From contig JAAOOA010000028.1 of the NCBI GenBank assembly GCA_012861695.1, positions 12,068,470-12,132,469 of the forward strand: 64,000 nt of DNA. The letters are read 5' to 3'. Below the pieces are notes generated by a model. It worked only from the letters and a program-made list of their open reading frames with translations, searched no databases and was not told where the DNA came from. Made by a program: the position numbers and the translations under genes. Shown piece by piece: positions 12,384 to 54,252 of the stretch; positions within the stretch are counted from its first letter, which is position 1, and each line of letters begins with the position of its first letter. Origin of the DNA: Trematomus loennbergii. Taxonomy: Eukaryota; Chordata; Actinopteri; Perciformes; Nototheniidae.

Positions 12384-15300
12384 AAATCAAGACTATGTTA
12401 CTGTTGGATGAATTAATAAAACATTATTGTTCCTAAAATAAAAACATTGCATTCATTGTATTCCATCCTAGCTTAACTCAAAACACTACACCATAGTAGC
12501 TTATTGTGGCTAATATTGTCTACTATAATGTTAGCAAACTAGATCTTGTTGTGTTTGATAATGTTGAGTCAGATCGCTTGTCAATATGACTCCTTTCACA
12601 AGTGTTTACCCAACGTTTAAGCATGTCGCCAATAAACATTTAAATATGTGTTTTCATCCATTTGAAAGCTCTTTACGTTTACATTCATATGTGTGTGATC
12701 CAGACTCTAGTCAGCCCTGGACTTAACACAAATGGAAAGTGTCCGATGTGCTACTGTTGATTACCATGACAACATATTAAGCTGAGGCTTAAAACCATGG
12801 CTGTCCCATACTGTGCCTAGTAAGAGTGACATCTCCAACTGCTCCAGTAATGAGCTGTCTAACATGCTGTCATCCTCCACAGATGGAACACATACTGTAC
12901 AGTAGGACACATTTAAGATAATTAGTCAGGCAGACATTTGAAAGGAATATTTTCACATTTTAGGAAATATGTTTATTACCTTTATTTTTTAGAGTTAGAC
13001 AAGGGGATTGAGAATATTGTCGAATAGGTGAGTGGTAACACTTTTCTCATCTAAAGGCCTTTGCCTTTGCACAGTCTTCAAAGAGTTCAGAACAGTCATT
13101 GTATAGTGTTTTATCCATCCTCTGGGTCTGAAAGACTGAGGCTAATGTAGAAATGCTTAAATCTGAAATCTCTGATATATCCAGTATTGAGCTAGTTGCT
13201 AGAAGAAGTCTGATTGTATAGAAGTCTATGAGAAAAAAGGATCCTACTTATCACATGATTTGGTACTTCACTACACATTCTCCCAATTAGTTTATGGTCT
13301 TATTAGCTTGTTTCAAGTGTGCTCAAATTCAAAATGATGTTCATTTTGTAAATGATGGTCCCATTTAGGGTAAACAGATTTTAAAGCGACATTATGCTCT
13401 ATGGCGAGTTAACCTTTTTAAGGACAAGTCAATGCTGTATTGTGCACTCACATAATACATTTCATTTGTCACAACTAATAGAAGAAGAACATTTATCGGA
13501 CTCTGTGTTCAAGGTTTCAGTGCATAATGAGTTTTTCATATAGAGTATGCAGAAATCTCAGCAAAAAAGTAAATGAAGGTATTTTCCAAAATGTCAAACT
13601 ATTCCTTTAATATTTAGCAGTCAAACCTTTATCTGCAAGCTAGAGTTACATGCACATGGCCACCATTAAAGGCCCAGTGCTTTGTAATTTGGAAATCCAG
13701 ATATCAATTGTTTTTCTGAAACAGAACACTGGGGTGTATTATCAATACCAATCACAAACAAATCGTTTTTTGTTAGTTTTTTTTGCCCTCAAACGTAAGT
13801 AGCTATAAAATCAGGGTAATCATTAGACACACACAGGTTTTGTTTACTTGATGGGTCAGAACATCTTCATATAGCTGTTATCTGGTAACTGTTCTCATGC
13901 AGCTAATTGCCACCACAGTGTGAGCACCTTATCTCACATCATCAACAGTATGGCACAATCCCCGGCAACCCCGGACCACCTCCACTAACCCCACGTACAA
14001 CTCTGCCATCATGGATGCCTCCTGTCGGGTTTCATTCTTGCTCGATGCCAGGAGCAAATTCTGCGTCTCAATTAATCACTGAGTTTCTAATGGAATGCTT
14101 CCCTTCAGGATGAGGCCCATCACAGAGGGGGCTGCCGTCAGTGCTGTCGGTGAAGCTGCTCTGATTGCCTTAATACACTCCCAGCTTTGGAGTCACTGCA
14201 GATGTCTGCTAATTGTGGTGATTATGGTGAACGGAGGGGGGTAGGAATATGTAATGAATTTCCCATTGCTTTCATGCCTCACATCCTTGGTTATGTGCAT
14301 CTGCTACACAAGCGGAGCATCCGCAGGGTTTGGAGACGGACAAAAGTGAAATGGGGGATTGGGCATGGGCTTTTGGACGGGCAGCTATTCTAGCGGCAAG
14401 TGCAGCCAGATTGGGACCATTTATTCTTTTACTTCTGTTCATTGCTGCTACAATGCTGGTTTTAATTCCTCTGCACTTCTGCTCTATGCTCTTGTTCTGT
14501 CACCTCTTTTCTCCTCTTCTATACAAATCTATGAGTGGGTGGACGACTCTAACAACCTTAAGCACCGTTCCCAAGGGCCAAAATGAGATCCAGTTTACAC
14601 TTATCAAGTCAAATTGAGCCTATTTAGTCTAAATAGCCCAGAATAGCAGATGTGTATAGGGATGCTGAAAACCATTGAATTACAGGGGGAAACGCTAGCC
14701 TAACTCTGTCCTGAGGTAACAAAAACGTTTTTCCCATTGCCTTAAAACATCTTTTTTTTTGTTCAATCTTCTCTAAAACATCGGATTAAATATAACAATC
14801 TGTGTGTTTTTTGGGGGGTTTAGAATGTTCTGCTTTTGGTTACCCCCGGTTACAGTCTTTATGATAAACTATGATGACCAGCTGCTGGCTATAGCGTTAC
14901 ATTTAATACAGAGAGTACATTTTCTTATCTTACTCTCAGCAAGAGAGCAAATAAACATGTATCCAAAAATGTGAAATAACTACAGTACCTTAAGGATTTA
15001 AATTTAAATTATGAATATGAAATATTAAATAAATACTGCCTTTAATCATTTTAAGCAGATTGTGAATTGGAGTGATGGATCAGAAAAGATGTTGAGCACC
15101 TTCCAGGAGCCACTAAACATGTATCCCATTTGTATCCAATATAAAGCACTACTCCCGACTCCAGAGGCAGAAATAAACAAAATATGAAATCTGTTACACA
15201 TTCCTCGTGTCAGAAACACTGTTTAATTTTTTTTTTTTTACTGGATAAATAAAACTGGTGGTGGTGCATATTTAAAAGTCAAATGTAAATTGCTTGTGCA

Positions 15301-18300
15301 GCTTAACAACCTATTAAACTGAGAGGATTATACACGCAACCTGAATTTCTGCACATTTTCTCTTCATGATTATCATGCCACTCTTGGACATGCTACTCTG
15401 GACGTTGAACCGTAACAAATCATATTCATACATTTAGCATATTAATTAAGTTAAATATCAGACATTTTCTCTCCTCTGTGCAAATGCAAACATGCCTGAT
15501 TTATTGTGTATGTGCTTTTGCAAGGCAAGAGTTAGCTAATTCCTTTGGGGCGAGTGCCCTTCCTGTCACACTGATCAAAGACTTTCTCTTGATATGAGCA
15601 TAAACTGCTCCATGCCCCATCACCATCAATGTCTGTGCATGCGTGTGAGCTTGTGCGTGTGTGTTTGTGCGAGTGTATGTCTATGTGTGTGTGAGGTTGG
15701 GGGTGCTGTGTGTGTGCATATCCATCCCCCATCACCAGAGGCTGTATTATGCATTGTTGTTGGCATGGCCTACATGCTCATCCAAGCATGGTCCAGTGTG
15801 GTACAGTACACACGTCTTCCCATCCCCACCGCACTCCCTGTCCTGTCCGCAGGCCCGCTTCATTTACCTTTGCTCCTGAATTAATGCTAGTTAACTGTCA
15901 CATTAACTCAGATCTGTTGGCCCCGCTTTGTCAACAACATTATACTAGCCTCAGCGTGTGATAGCCAGGGTTATTTTTGCTTTGCTACACAGCACACGCA
16001 TGAGCTGAGTTCACCTCAATGTATGTAGTCTACCTAAAGCTGCAACCATCCATAACATAATCGGAATAAAAAGCACAGTTGTGTAACATTTTAAAGCTAC
16101 ATGCTGCTTTGTATTTTTCAGCAGAGAATGCAGGAAATGACCACAGTCATAAGAATATGAATACAAATATGAATGCTTAAGAATATGTAGTGGTTAGTGA
16201 GTGACAAAAAAAGGATCTTTGCAAAGTTTGTTGGTCAGTCGTGGCTTCAGTGCAGGTGTTTCATTCAGTGTTTCAATAGAGGCCAAACGCTGGGCGTGGA
16301 CGCTCGATTGAATGAGTGCATGGCCTTGTATCTGTGTATGTCTTCACATGTACATGTGTGTGGAGCATATATTTGCCTTCCAGAAGCGAGTGTGTTAAAT
16401 TCTCTTAGCATGTGTGACGAATCAAGTGGCTGGGAAAAGAGCAGCGCATTTCATGGCCTCTTTCGGCCTCTCACAAACTGAATTCTAAAGAGGCTATCGA
16501 TCTGTCAAGGTCTCAATCCGAATGCCCAAATATCTAACTATCTTATCTCTATGGCTTTTCATAACCTTCTTTGCATCTGCCACTGTGTCTGTCTTTCTTC
16601 TTTTTTCCTTGCTCTTTTCTTTGAATAGATATCATGCAGAATGTGGTAGAGAGATGCAGCAAGAGTGTGAGACAGATAAAAAAAGAGAGAGCATCCCCCA
16701 CTCACACGTCTTTCATCCTAATCCGTAGTCTCTGTCCAAGAAAGGGCCTCCTTTTCACTTGTCTGCCCTAAAGCCTCTTATATGTGACCCCTCTGTGTCT
16801 CCCGCAGGCCTCTCTCCCACGGCCAGGAACAACACACACATAGACGCACACATCTGTGCATTTTTGTTTAAAAGTAATAAACCAAGTAAAGTTGCATGTG
16901 TTTGGTTTATATTGAAACGACGCAATGTTGCCACAAAAAAACAAGCAGTGGTCAGAATGCATTTGCTCCAAACACCATTACCCAAGCTGTCCAAAGTCAC
17001 CATTTGCCAAACTGACAGAGCCTCTTATATGTTTTGCCCGAAGGTGAAGGCAAATTTACCGCCAGGCTGACTAACACAGCTGGGGAGAGCGTGTTTCTCG
17101 TTAAAGGAACTGACCTCAATAAAGATGGACGTTTGGCAGTGCGTTATGTAACTGACTGAGGATGATCCTGAGGCTGTGTGAATGTGTGTGTTGTTTTTTT
17201 GTGCGCCAATGCTTTCATGTTAGGGCCAGATTATGTGTGCATCTGCTCGCATGTGTGAATGTGTAAGGGAAGTATAACGAGGCATAATATAGTGTGCAAA
17301 TGCTTACAAAGAATGTATGAGCATATCATGGCTGGTTAGGGATGTAGAAGAGTTTCTGGGGTTGAGAAATACATATTTTCCTTGCACCCTTTGCTTAATT
17401 TAAAAAGACTGCAACTACCTTCTCAACAATTCCTTATAAATAATACTAAACAGTATACATTAAGTACAAATTAAATATCTAACACAGCCAATGTAAAGAT
17501 TAGAATGAAATAAAAAATTACCAAGAACATGAGAAAAGTCCCAGCCATACACTTAGTGGAAGTTATAGGATCATATGGGCCTGCAAGATACTTAACATTT
17601 TAAATAAAAGGAAAAAATGCAAATTAAATCAAAACATGTTGCAACTCATGTTCACGGTAGGTCGTAAATCTGATTGATTATAGTATAGGGATGGTTTTCT
17701 GCAAAATGTCTTATCCAAGTGAAATAGATTTGTTAAGCCCTGTGGCCAACAAATCCTTTATCAAATATTATCTTCACGGTCTTAGATGTTCTCTTTTGTC
17801 TCTTTCTGACGCCACAGGCATCTGCAAAAACTGGTGCCACATTCAAACATGTTTTAATTTGGTAACACAGTTGTAAACAACACTGACTGACCTTATTGCG
17901 CACAACTTTAACTTAAACGTGAGGATAGACTGAACCAAATTCTACAAAAACAACTGCTAAATGCCGTATTTGCTGTAGAGCACTCACAACAACGGGAGGG
18001 GGGACAAAACCCTTTGCTTAAATATTTATCCACAATCCATCATGTTAAAGTAAGAGCTTGTTGCATTTTTGATGCCTGAGAACGAGTGTGAGTGTAAGAC
18101 TGTGACCTGATCCTGTGACCCGTGGCAGAGCAACGACCACCACAATGTGCAACATGCAAAATCAGTGATATATTAAGTTAATATCTGCTGACCAATAAAT
18201 CAACATTTATATAATAGATGTGTTTTTACTTTTCTTCTTTGGCTTCTGCAGCCGTAGCACAGCCCACCAACGAGGCGCACGCGCTGTTTTCCCTTGCAGC

Positions 18301-18686
18301 AAAAGGAAACATGAGTCAGGACAGGGTTAGTGAATGTCACAGAGCAGTGACAAAATATGTGGTGACACTCCTCATCCTCTCAGCACGGTACAATCTCCGG
18401 AGTTAGGGTATCATTCTGAGTGAAAAAAAACATCCTTGATAACCATGCTTCAGCACTTTAAAACAAATTCATAAGAAATTCAAAAGGATGTACATTTGAA
18501 ATGCAGATTTGGAAAATGATTTAGATTCTTAAAATGCCTTCAAACACCAATCCTGGTCCCAAATGCAGTCCCAAATCACAGTAACTCTAACCCTTGATAT
18601 AAAAAATGAAACCCCCTGCTCTCCCAGAAAAAAAGCCAAACTACTGTCCTCATAGCAAGAACCTTTTCTGACCCCATATCATTTTA
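12384..18686. other. Intergenic, no gene recognised
   Basis: AT-rich, apparently unique sequence. It includes a degenerate GT/TG patch at about 15650-15720. Open frames are short and unlike known proteins. The 13.9-14.4 kb stretch is the least AT-rich part, but no gene structure was seen. Confidence 0.4.
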
Positions 18687-18741
18687 ACACAGTCCCTTAT
18701 AGCTATACTGTTAGTAACAGTATAGCTATAAGGGACTGTGT
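18687..18741. repeat. Perfect 27-bp inverted repeat with 1-nt spacer
   Basis: The left arm 18687-18713 (starts ACACAGTCCC, ends ACTGTTA) is the exact reverse complement of the right arm 18715-18741, separated by a single G. DNA or RNA could form a 27-bp hairpin or cruciform. The flanks do not match a known transposon terminus I recognise. Confidence 0.95.
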
Positions 18742-19366
18742 AACAGTGTTAGCTATAGGGTTATGCTTGAAAGAAACAACAAATCTGTGGTCTTGGTGGC
18801 ATGTGCAATATAGCTTAACTGGATGCTGCTTTATTCTGGAAAGATGCATACATACATATATACTAGTGCCACAATAAACATAGAAACCACACTTCCTATG
18901 GAGTTACAGTTATCCCTCAGAAGTGGTCGTACAGTAAACATATCACGCTGTACTCAGCCCTAACAGAGAGGCTCTCTGTCTGCACTGTAGTGAGAGATTT
19001 GATGCTGGCTTGCACTCTGCCTGGTGTGACCCCACCCCTGGTAAATACAGGGTTGGAGGTTTCCTCCGTGGATAAAAATACACTTGCCTCTCAGCAGAGG
19101 GGAAAGAAAAGTCAGAATACTTTTCTCTCCTGCGGCAATTGTGCACAAGTAACTAAAAGACTTCTACACACAAGTGCCCTTTTGTTGTAGATTTGCAGAG
19201 TTGTGACAAATCAGGGAATTAAAAAAGTTGACTGAGTGTCAAGTACATTTTGTAGAGGTGAGCAGAAATGCTGGTGATTGTCTGTGATAGCATGTTTGTA
19301 AAGGTTGGTTCAACTTTGTCTTGTTTTTGTCTTTTGTCCTTCATGAGCTCCCTTACTTACAAGCTG

Positions 19367-19374
19367 TGACGTCA
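19367..19374 (+). promoter_or_regulatory. Perfect CRE/ATF palindrome TGACGTCA upstream of ticam1
   Basis: TGACGTCA followed by TTATG lies about 260 bp upstream of the end of the ticam1 leader exon. It matches the CREB/ATF consensus. Its proximity to the presumed start site makes it a candidate promoter element; function is inferred only. Confidence 0.4.
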
Positions 19375-19399
19375 TTATGTAAACGTGTTTCATGTTTGC

Positions 19400-19632
19400 A
19401 CTTTGCTGAGGCCTGCAACTGACACAGGTACGGTCTCTGACCACCTTTTTACTGAAAGTGTGTTAAGACTCACCAACAGTGTCCTGCTTCTATCTCAAAT
19501 GTGCACTAAGGGCTTCCTGTTTGGAGAAAATAGTTTTCTACTGGTTGAACTGAACAGGAAAAGAGATTCGAGTTACTTCCTTGTTTGAACTGGAAACACA
19601 AACTCTATTCAAACTCCATTGACTCCAGACCG
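19400..19632 (+). other. ticam1: ticam1 5' non-coding exon (start approximate)
   Basis: The exon end is set by CCG|GTGAGTAATG at 19632/19633. The matching acceptor CTCTTTACAG ends at 19823, giving a 191-bp intron. The transcription start cannot be seen; 19400 is a guess placed shortly downstream of the CRE. A leader exon followed by one coding exon is a plausible TICAM1 arrangement. Confidence 0.5.
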
Positions 19633-19837
19633 GTGAGTAATGCATCAAGTGTATGATTGATAAGAGTCATTTTGATCTTTGTAGTTCTGTTAAATTTCAC
19701 TTGCGGTGCTTATAAAAAACAAATCAATTACTTTTCTGTTGACATTTAGTCAGAACAACATCCCAACATGTTGTGATCATAATTGCATACATTCTGAAGT
19801 TTGTTGATTTGATCTCTTTACAGAAACAAGAACGTCA

Positions 19838-19891
19838 ATGAAAGCTCCTCAGAAACTCAAGTTTTTGAAGAAAATAATACGAATATATTGA
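19838..19891 (+). other. ticam1 uORF1 (17 codons)
   Basis: The first ATG of the second exon, with stop TGA at 19889-19891, lies entirely within the ticam1 leader. Confidence 0.6.
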
Positions 19892-19899
19892 AAAATAAC

Positions 19900-19926
19900 A
19901 TGAGATCCTGTCAGCTTCTGTCATAG
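19900..19926 (+). other. ticam1 uORF2 (8 codons)
   Basis: ATG at 19900 with TAG at 19924-19926, ending two bases before the next upstream ATG. Confidence 0.55.
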
Positions 19927-19927
19927 A

Positions 19928-20068
19928 ATGAAGATATTGCAGCACGTCATACCTGAAAATGAGTCACGTGGGACAAGAAAGTCAGGGGACAGGACTGAGA
20001 GACGTCTTCGACATAGTGATCAAAGCACCGCCGAATCGACTGCTAAGTCTGACATTCCAGCTGGGTGA
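19928..20068 (+). other. ticam1 uORF3, overlapping the main start
   Basis: ATG at 19928 opens a 46-codon frame (+2 relative to the main ORF). It runs past the TICAM1 start codon and stops at TGA 20066-20068. Ribosomes translating it would bypass the main ATG, so it should repress TRIF synthesis. Confidence 0.55.
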
Positions 20069-21704
20069 GTCTCCTGAAGATAATATCATACACGCCCTAT
20101 GTCTGATCGTTCTCCAGAAAGAGGGGCGGGCCCTGAACAAACTCCAGATGCTGAAAAACAACTTCCTTGCTCAACTTCTGGCTGAAAAGTGGCAGATGAG
20201 TGAAGGCAAATTAGAAGATTTTGCCACTCGTTGTGGTCATTTGCAAGAGTTTACAGGAGAATCTTTGGCACTGCTGGCTCGTATTTTCAAGGTTTTATCA
20301 GAACAGAGGCTTTGTGATACAACTCTGAGAAATCTAGCCTATAAGAGAGCCCTTTCAAGTGACAATCAGAAATCAAGCAACTGTGAGTACCTGGAGTACG
20401 ACCAGTTTAGAGAGGAAGCTAAAGATGTCTGTGGGCCTCAGTTTGCAGAGTGGTTGTGCTCCTCAAAGAATCAGATGTCTGAACAGGATCCCCATAGCCC
20501 CCCGGATAAAGAAAGTACAACTTTAAAAGTAGACCTGCCTCAAGATCAGTCCGAGAGAGCTTACAGTCTGCCTAGTCCACTGCAGGCGACCTCTTCAATG
20601 CCCTCATATCCCACTCATCTGGAGATAAGTTTACCCTCAACAGCCTCATATCGCGACAACAGAGTAACCCCAGAAACATCAGGTGCTTCCGAAATAAACA
20701 CCCCTGCCCCTGTTGTTGGTGAATCTCAAACATCTCAGCCTGAATCCAGTGAACCTCCGATGTTTGGTGCAAAGAAACCCTTAAAGATGGAGGGAGCCGC
20801 AGAGGGCGGTGAGTTGGACAGTCTCATCACTCGGAAAGAGACTCTTCACCAAACCTCCAAACCAACCACTGAACCAACCTTTGCATTACCCACCGCAACC
20901 AGCAATTCTCTACCCAAGATGCCTGCTCCAAAGGAAGTGCATGAAAGTGAAGGTGCGGAGGTGGAGGAAGAGCCAATTTTTTACGCTTTTGTTATCTTCC
21001 ACGCAGCTGAAGATGCAGATGTGGCTGAAAGCATGAAGGAAAGACTGGAAGAGGTCATGGATATTGAGGGTGCAACTTTTGGGGAATTTGCTGTTCCGGG
21101 GAGGAGCACTCTGAGGAGTGTGGAAGATGCTATCAACAACTCGGCCTACACTGTTCTGCTGCTTACCCGCAACTTCGACCGCATGCAAATGATGGAGGCA
21201 GACTCTGCTCTTGTAAACTCCATATATAAGAAACACAAAGATGGCACAGTTATTCCTCTCCTGCCAAGGGAGAACAGCCTGCCTAAAGATAGCTTCCCTA
21301 TGGTTTTGAAGACAATAAATACACTCGACGAGAATAGGAACTTTGAAAGGAAAGTACGAAGGGTATTTTCTCCAACGCAAATTAAAAAACAGAGGGATAT
21401 CTGGAATACAGAGCAGAAAGTGAAAATGCAGATGCAGAGACAGGAGACTCTGAGGAACTTAAATAGGTACCAAAAGCAATTAATTTGTGAGTGTACAAAA
21501 GCAGAGCTGCTGCAGAAAGATCACCTGAGGCTTTTATTGGAACAGGAACTTCACCTCGGCCCCAGAGGGCCACCAGAACAGCCACAAATCACCATTAATA
21601 ACGCTAAGTTCATAATGATTGGTAATGACTCTCGAATGAACGTTGGTTCGGATGGACATGCAGACAGAGATGATTCAATTAACAGAGATGAAGACTGCTC
21701 CTAA
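19959..21704 (+). CDS. ticam1: TIR domain-containing adaptor molecule 1 (TICAM1/TRIF)
   Basis: A single uninterrupted 581-codon ORF encodes the adaptor that couples Toll-like receptors to type I interferon and NF-kB signalling in the cytosol. In order I see: a helical N-terminal domain (about residues 10-150, alignable by eye to the human TRIF N-terminal domain); a Ser/Pro-rich linker with HLEIS at 220-224, matching the pLxIS motif that docks IRF3 once the Ser is phosphorylated; a TIR domain from about 340 to 490 (FYAFVIFHAAED at its start, BB-loop VPGR with Pro380); and a C-terminal tail with a RHIM-like segment (ITINNAKFIMIG, 544-555) corresponding to human TRIF's VQLG RHIM core. Human TRIF is longer (712 aa), mainly in its Pro-rich regions. 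The ATG has A at -3. TICAM2 is unlikely because both the N-terminal domain and the RHIM are present. Confidence 0.93.
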   Translation: MSHVGQESQGTGLRDVFDIVIKAPPNRLLSLTFQLGESPEDNIIHALCLIVLQKEGRALNKLQMLKNNFLAQLLAEKWQMSEGKLEDFATRCGHLQEFTGESLALLARIFKVLSEQRLCDTTLRNLAYKRALSSDNQKSSNCEYLEYDQFREEAKDVCGPQFAEWLCSSKNQMSEQDPHSPPDKESTTLKVDLPQDQSERAYSLPSPLQATSSMPSYPTHLEISLPSTASYRDNRVTPETSGASEINTPAPVVGESQTSQPESSEPPMFGAKKPLKMEGAAEGGELDSLITRKETLHQTSKPTTEPTFALPTATSNSLPKMPAPKEVHESEGAEVEEEPIFYAFVIFHAAEDADVAESMKERLEEVMDIEGATFGEFAVPGRSTLRSVEDAINNSAYTVLLLTRNFDRMQMMEADSALVNSIYKKHKDGTVIPLLPRENSLPKDSFPMVLKTINTLDENRNFERKVRRVFSPTQIKKQRDIWNTEQKVKMQMQRQETLRNLNRYQKQLICECTKAELLQKDHLRLLLEQELHLGPRGPPEQPQITINNAKFIMIGNDSRMNVGSDGHADRDDSINRDEDCS

Positions 21705-22215
21705 TATTAAGATGTGTTAATGTCAGGGTCTAAATGTCACTGTGTGCCGTGCTGTGTACATTTGTGACATTTTCTGGGGTCAATATATTTTGAGACACTG
21801 AGAAAAAAAAAACATTTTTTTGTCTGAACCTTTATATATACAGTCTATGGTCTGAACACTAAAATATCAGAGCTGTAAAAAAAAACTGTAGAGTGTTTCA
21901 TTGCATTTAAACCTGTTGGTGAAAGACAATTCTATTCAGTGACATGTTAATGATTTCAGGAGAGCTGTAAAGAGAGCCTCATGAACAAAGCATCAGAGGA
22001 ATATTTAGCAGAGGACTGCCATCTACTGACCGAAATGTGATGTACAATTCCTGATCCCAGCAGCTGTATGATCCTACTGAAGACACCAGGGAGCAGCGTT
22101 GTCATGCGCTCTCTGTTGCCCTTCACAAGATCTCTGAAGTGCAGGGTCAACCAAATGCACCACTGTTCTGATATCTGAAAGCTAAGAGATTCAATAAAAT
22201 CTTAATTTTAATATT
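21705..22215 (+). other. ticam1: ticam1 3' UTR
   Basis: Non-coding sequence after the TAA. AATAAA at 22193-22198 is followed by a T-rich and GT-rich stretch (TGTGTGTTTTTATGTG), as expected of a poly(A) site; the end is approximate. Confidence 0.7.
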
Positions 22216-23502
22216 TTCCAACATGTGTGTTTTTATGTGTACGAATATTTTAATCATTGTGTAAGGTACAGTTTTATATTATATTAACTGTAAAACTAAA
22301 ACGTTTTTGGTGATCCGATCAAGTTGTAAGAACATTAAACGATAATTATGATAATTTCTATCCTTTAACCTCGACTTTTATATCATCTCTTCATCTTTCA
22401 GCCTGTGTGAGTTTATTTCGTTTTTTTAATTCTCCCGAATAAATTGACTAGTTAACAATATTTTTCCATTTCATGAGTTTAATTATAATTGTTTAGTTTT
22501 TAAAGAGACACTTTTTTCCAACGATAGGGGCATCCTATTTGTTCAGAATTGCTTATGTCAGCAGGCTTGCACACTGTGTGTTATTCAGTTTGAACACATA
22601 TCTAAGTGCAGGACTTTTCAGCATGTGCATATTGACCGTACACAGGATTGACTCTGAGTGGGGTTGATGTCTCGTTTTTTTCTCCTGCCCATATGAGTCT
22701 GCATTGCACTGACATATTTAAAAAATATAAGAAACTGATCTTGCCTGTTTCATTTTTTTAACCCCTCTAAATCTAAATATTGTAACTTTGCACTGTAATG
22801 AAGCAAAAACAAGACTTTTTTTTTAAGTCCACGAAACGTTGACAGTTTGCAGAGATACATGAGGTGGAATATGAACTTAAAACTCCCACTGAAGTGTCTA
22901 AAGTCTTACCTAATACAAATTATGTGTCTACCAGAAATATTTGTTTTCAAAATCACCATTTGTTCCCATTTCTTGACATCTTAAGGATCTTAACATAATC
23001 TGTGTATACCAATCAGCAATATTACAATTATAAATCCCTAGCTTTGGTTCACATTTAGTTGCAGAAAATCTAAAAGTTAAAATATCATAATAAAATATTA
23101 TTATTTGACCAAATAAATAGTTCAAATTCGTTGTTTATTATGACATTTCAAACAACAGAAAACAAAAATAGTGGACTGATATGCAAATTGTGTAGTGTGC
23201 CTTGTAGTATTAACAATACATTTAAAAGTGTATAAATAAGTATTTCAGATGTAATATAAAATAAAGAACACACAGCATCCTAAATGTAAATTATGTGTCT
23301 GCAAATCAGCCAATCGTTTTTAACTGGAGGGTAACATTTTGTAAATACTTAAAAAGGTTGTTCCTTTCTTTTTTTAAACAATATCTGGGAATTAGCATCG
23401 AGGGAATTAGTCATACAACCCCATGCTGCTCCAGTCCCCTCGGTTTGTGTTACATGGTGGTGACTTCTGACTGTCAGGACCGAGTAGACTGGGTGGGTGG
23501 AT
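22216..23502. other. Intergenic ticam1-camsap2
   Basis: Strongly AT-rich, with no exon or repeat recognised. It ends where base composition rises sharply at the camsap2 promoter. Confidence 0.6.
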
Positions 23503-23514
23503 CGCGCATGCGCA
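23503..23514. promoter_or_regulatory. NRF1 palindrome in the camsap2 promoter
   Basis: CGCGCATGCGCA matches the NRF1 consensus YGCGCAYGCGCR at every position. It lies about 520 bp upstream of the camsap2 start codon, at the start of a GC- and CpG-richer stretch (about 23500-24170). NRF1 sites are typical of TATA-less vertebrate promoters. Confidence 0.65.
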
Positions 23515-23529
23515 GTGAGCTCTATCCTC

Positions 23530-24029
23530 CTATCAGTGCCGCAGGAAAAGCGCAGAGAAGACGCCGCGGAAAAAGATAGGAAGGAGGGAGAGGGGGAAAC
23601 AGTTAGAAAAGAGAAGAAATAACAACATGGAGACAAACAGCGTGGTTAGTTCCTGTGTGAAACTGTCCGCTGGTGTTGGGCTGTAGCTCTCCTCCTTTGA
23701 CGCACAGCTGCTCCGTTATGTCGGACAATCTGAGGAGAAAAACGTCAGGGAATGGGGGAAATCTTCAGAAATCCTGCTGCTAAACTGCGCCGTGCTGTCT
23801 AAATATCTTCTAAACTGGGGATGGTGCTGCTGTAAACGAGGAGCGCCCCAAAACTCGTCGTGATCTCCAACCCAGGCCACGCTCAAAGTTTTTTTTTCTT
23901 CCATTTTTGTCAGCTGAAGGGGAAATTTTGCTGCATTGAATTCCTCTGGACGGGATGTCATCCGCAGTCAGGACGAATTCCTCTGGCTGACTGATCCTAC
24001 AGTGTAGCAGGGCTCCAGAGAGAGAGAAG
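23530..24029 (+). other. camsap2: camsap2 5' UTR (start approximate)
   Basis: GC-richer sequence between the NRF1 site and the start codon. It carries short upstream ORFs, for example ATG at 23627 with a stop at 23684-23686 and ATG at 23718. The transcription start is not visible. An intron inside the leader cannot be excluded. Confidence 0.5.

Positions 24030-54252
<30,223 letters not shown>

Noticed and set aside
20910..21380. Minus-strand 156-codon ORF
   Set aside because: Exactly antisense to the ticam1 TIR-coding region; a shadow of its codon structure.
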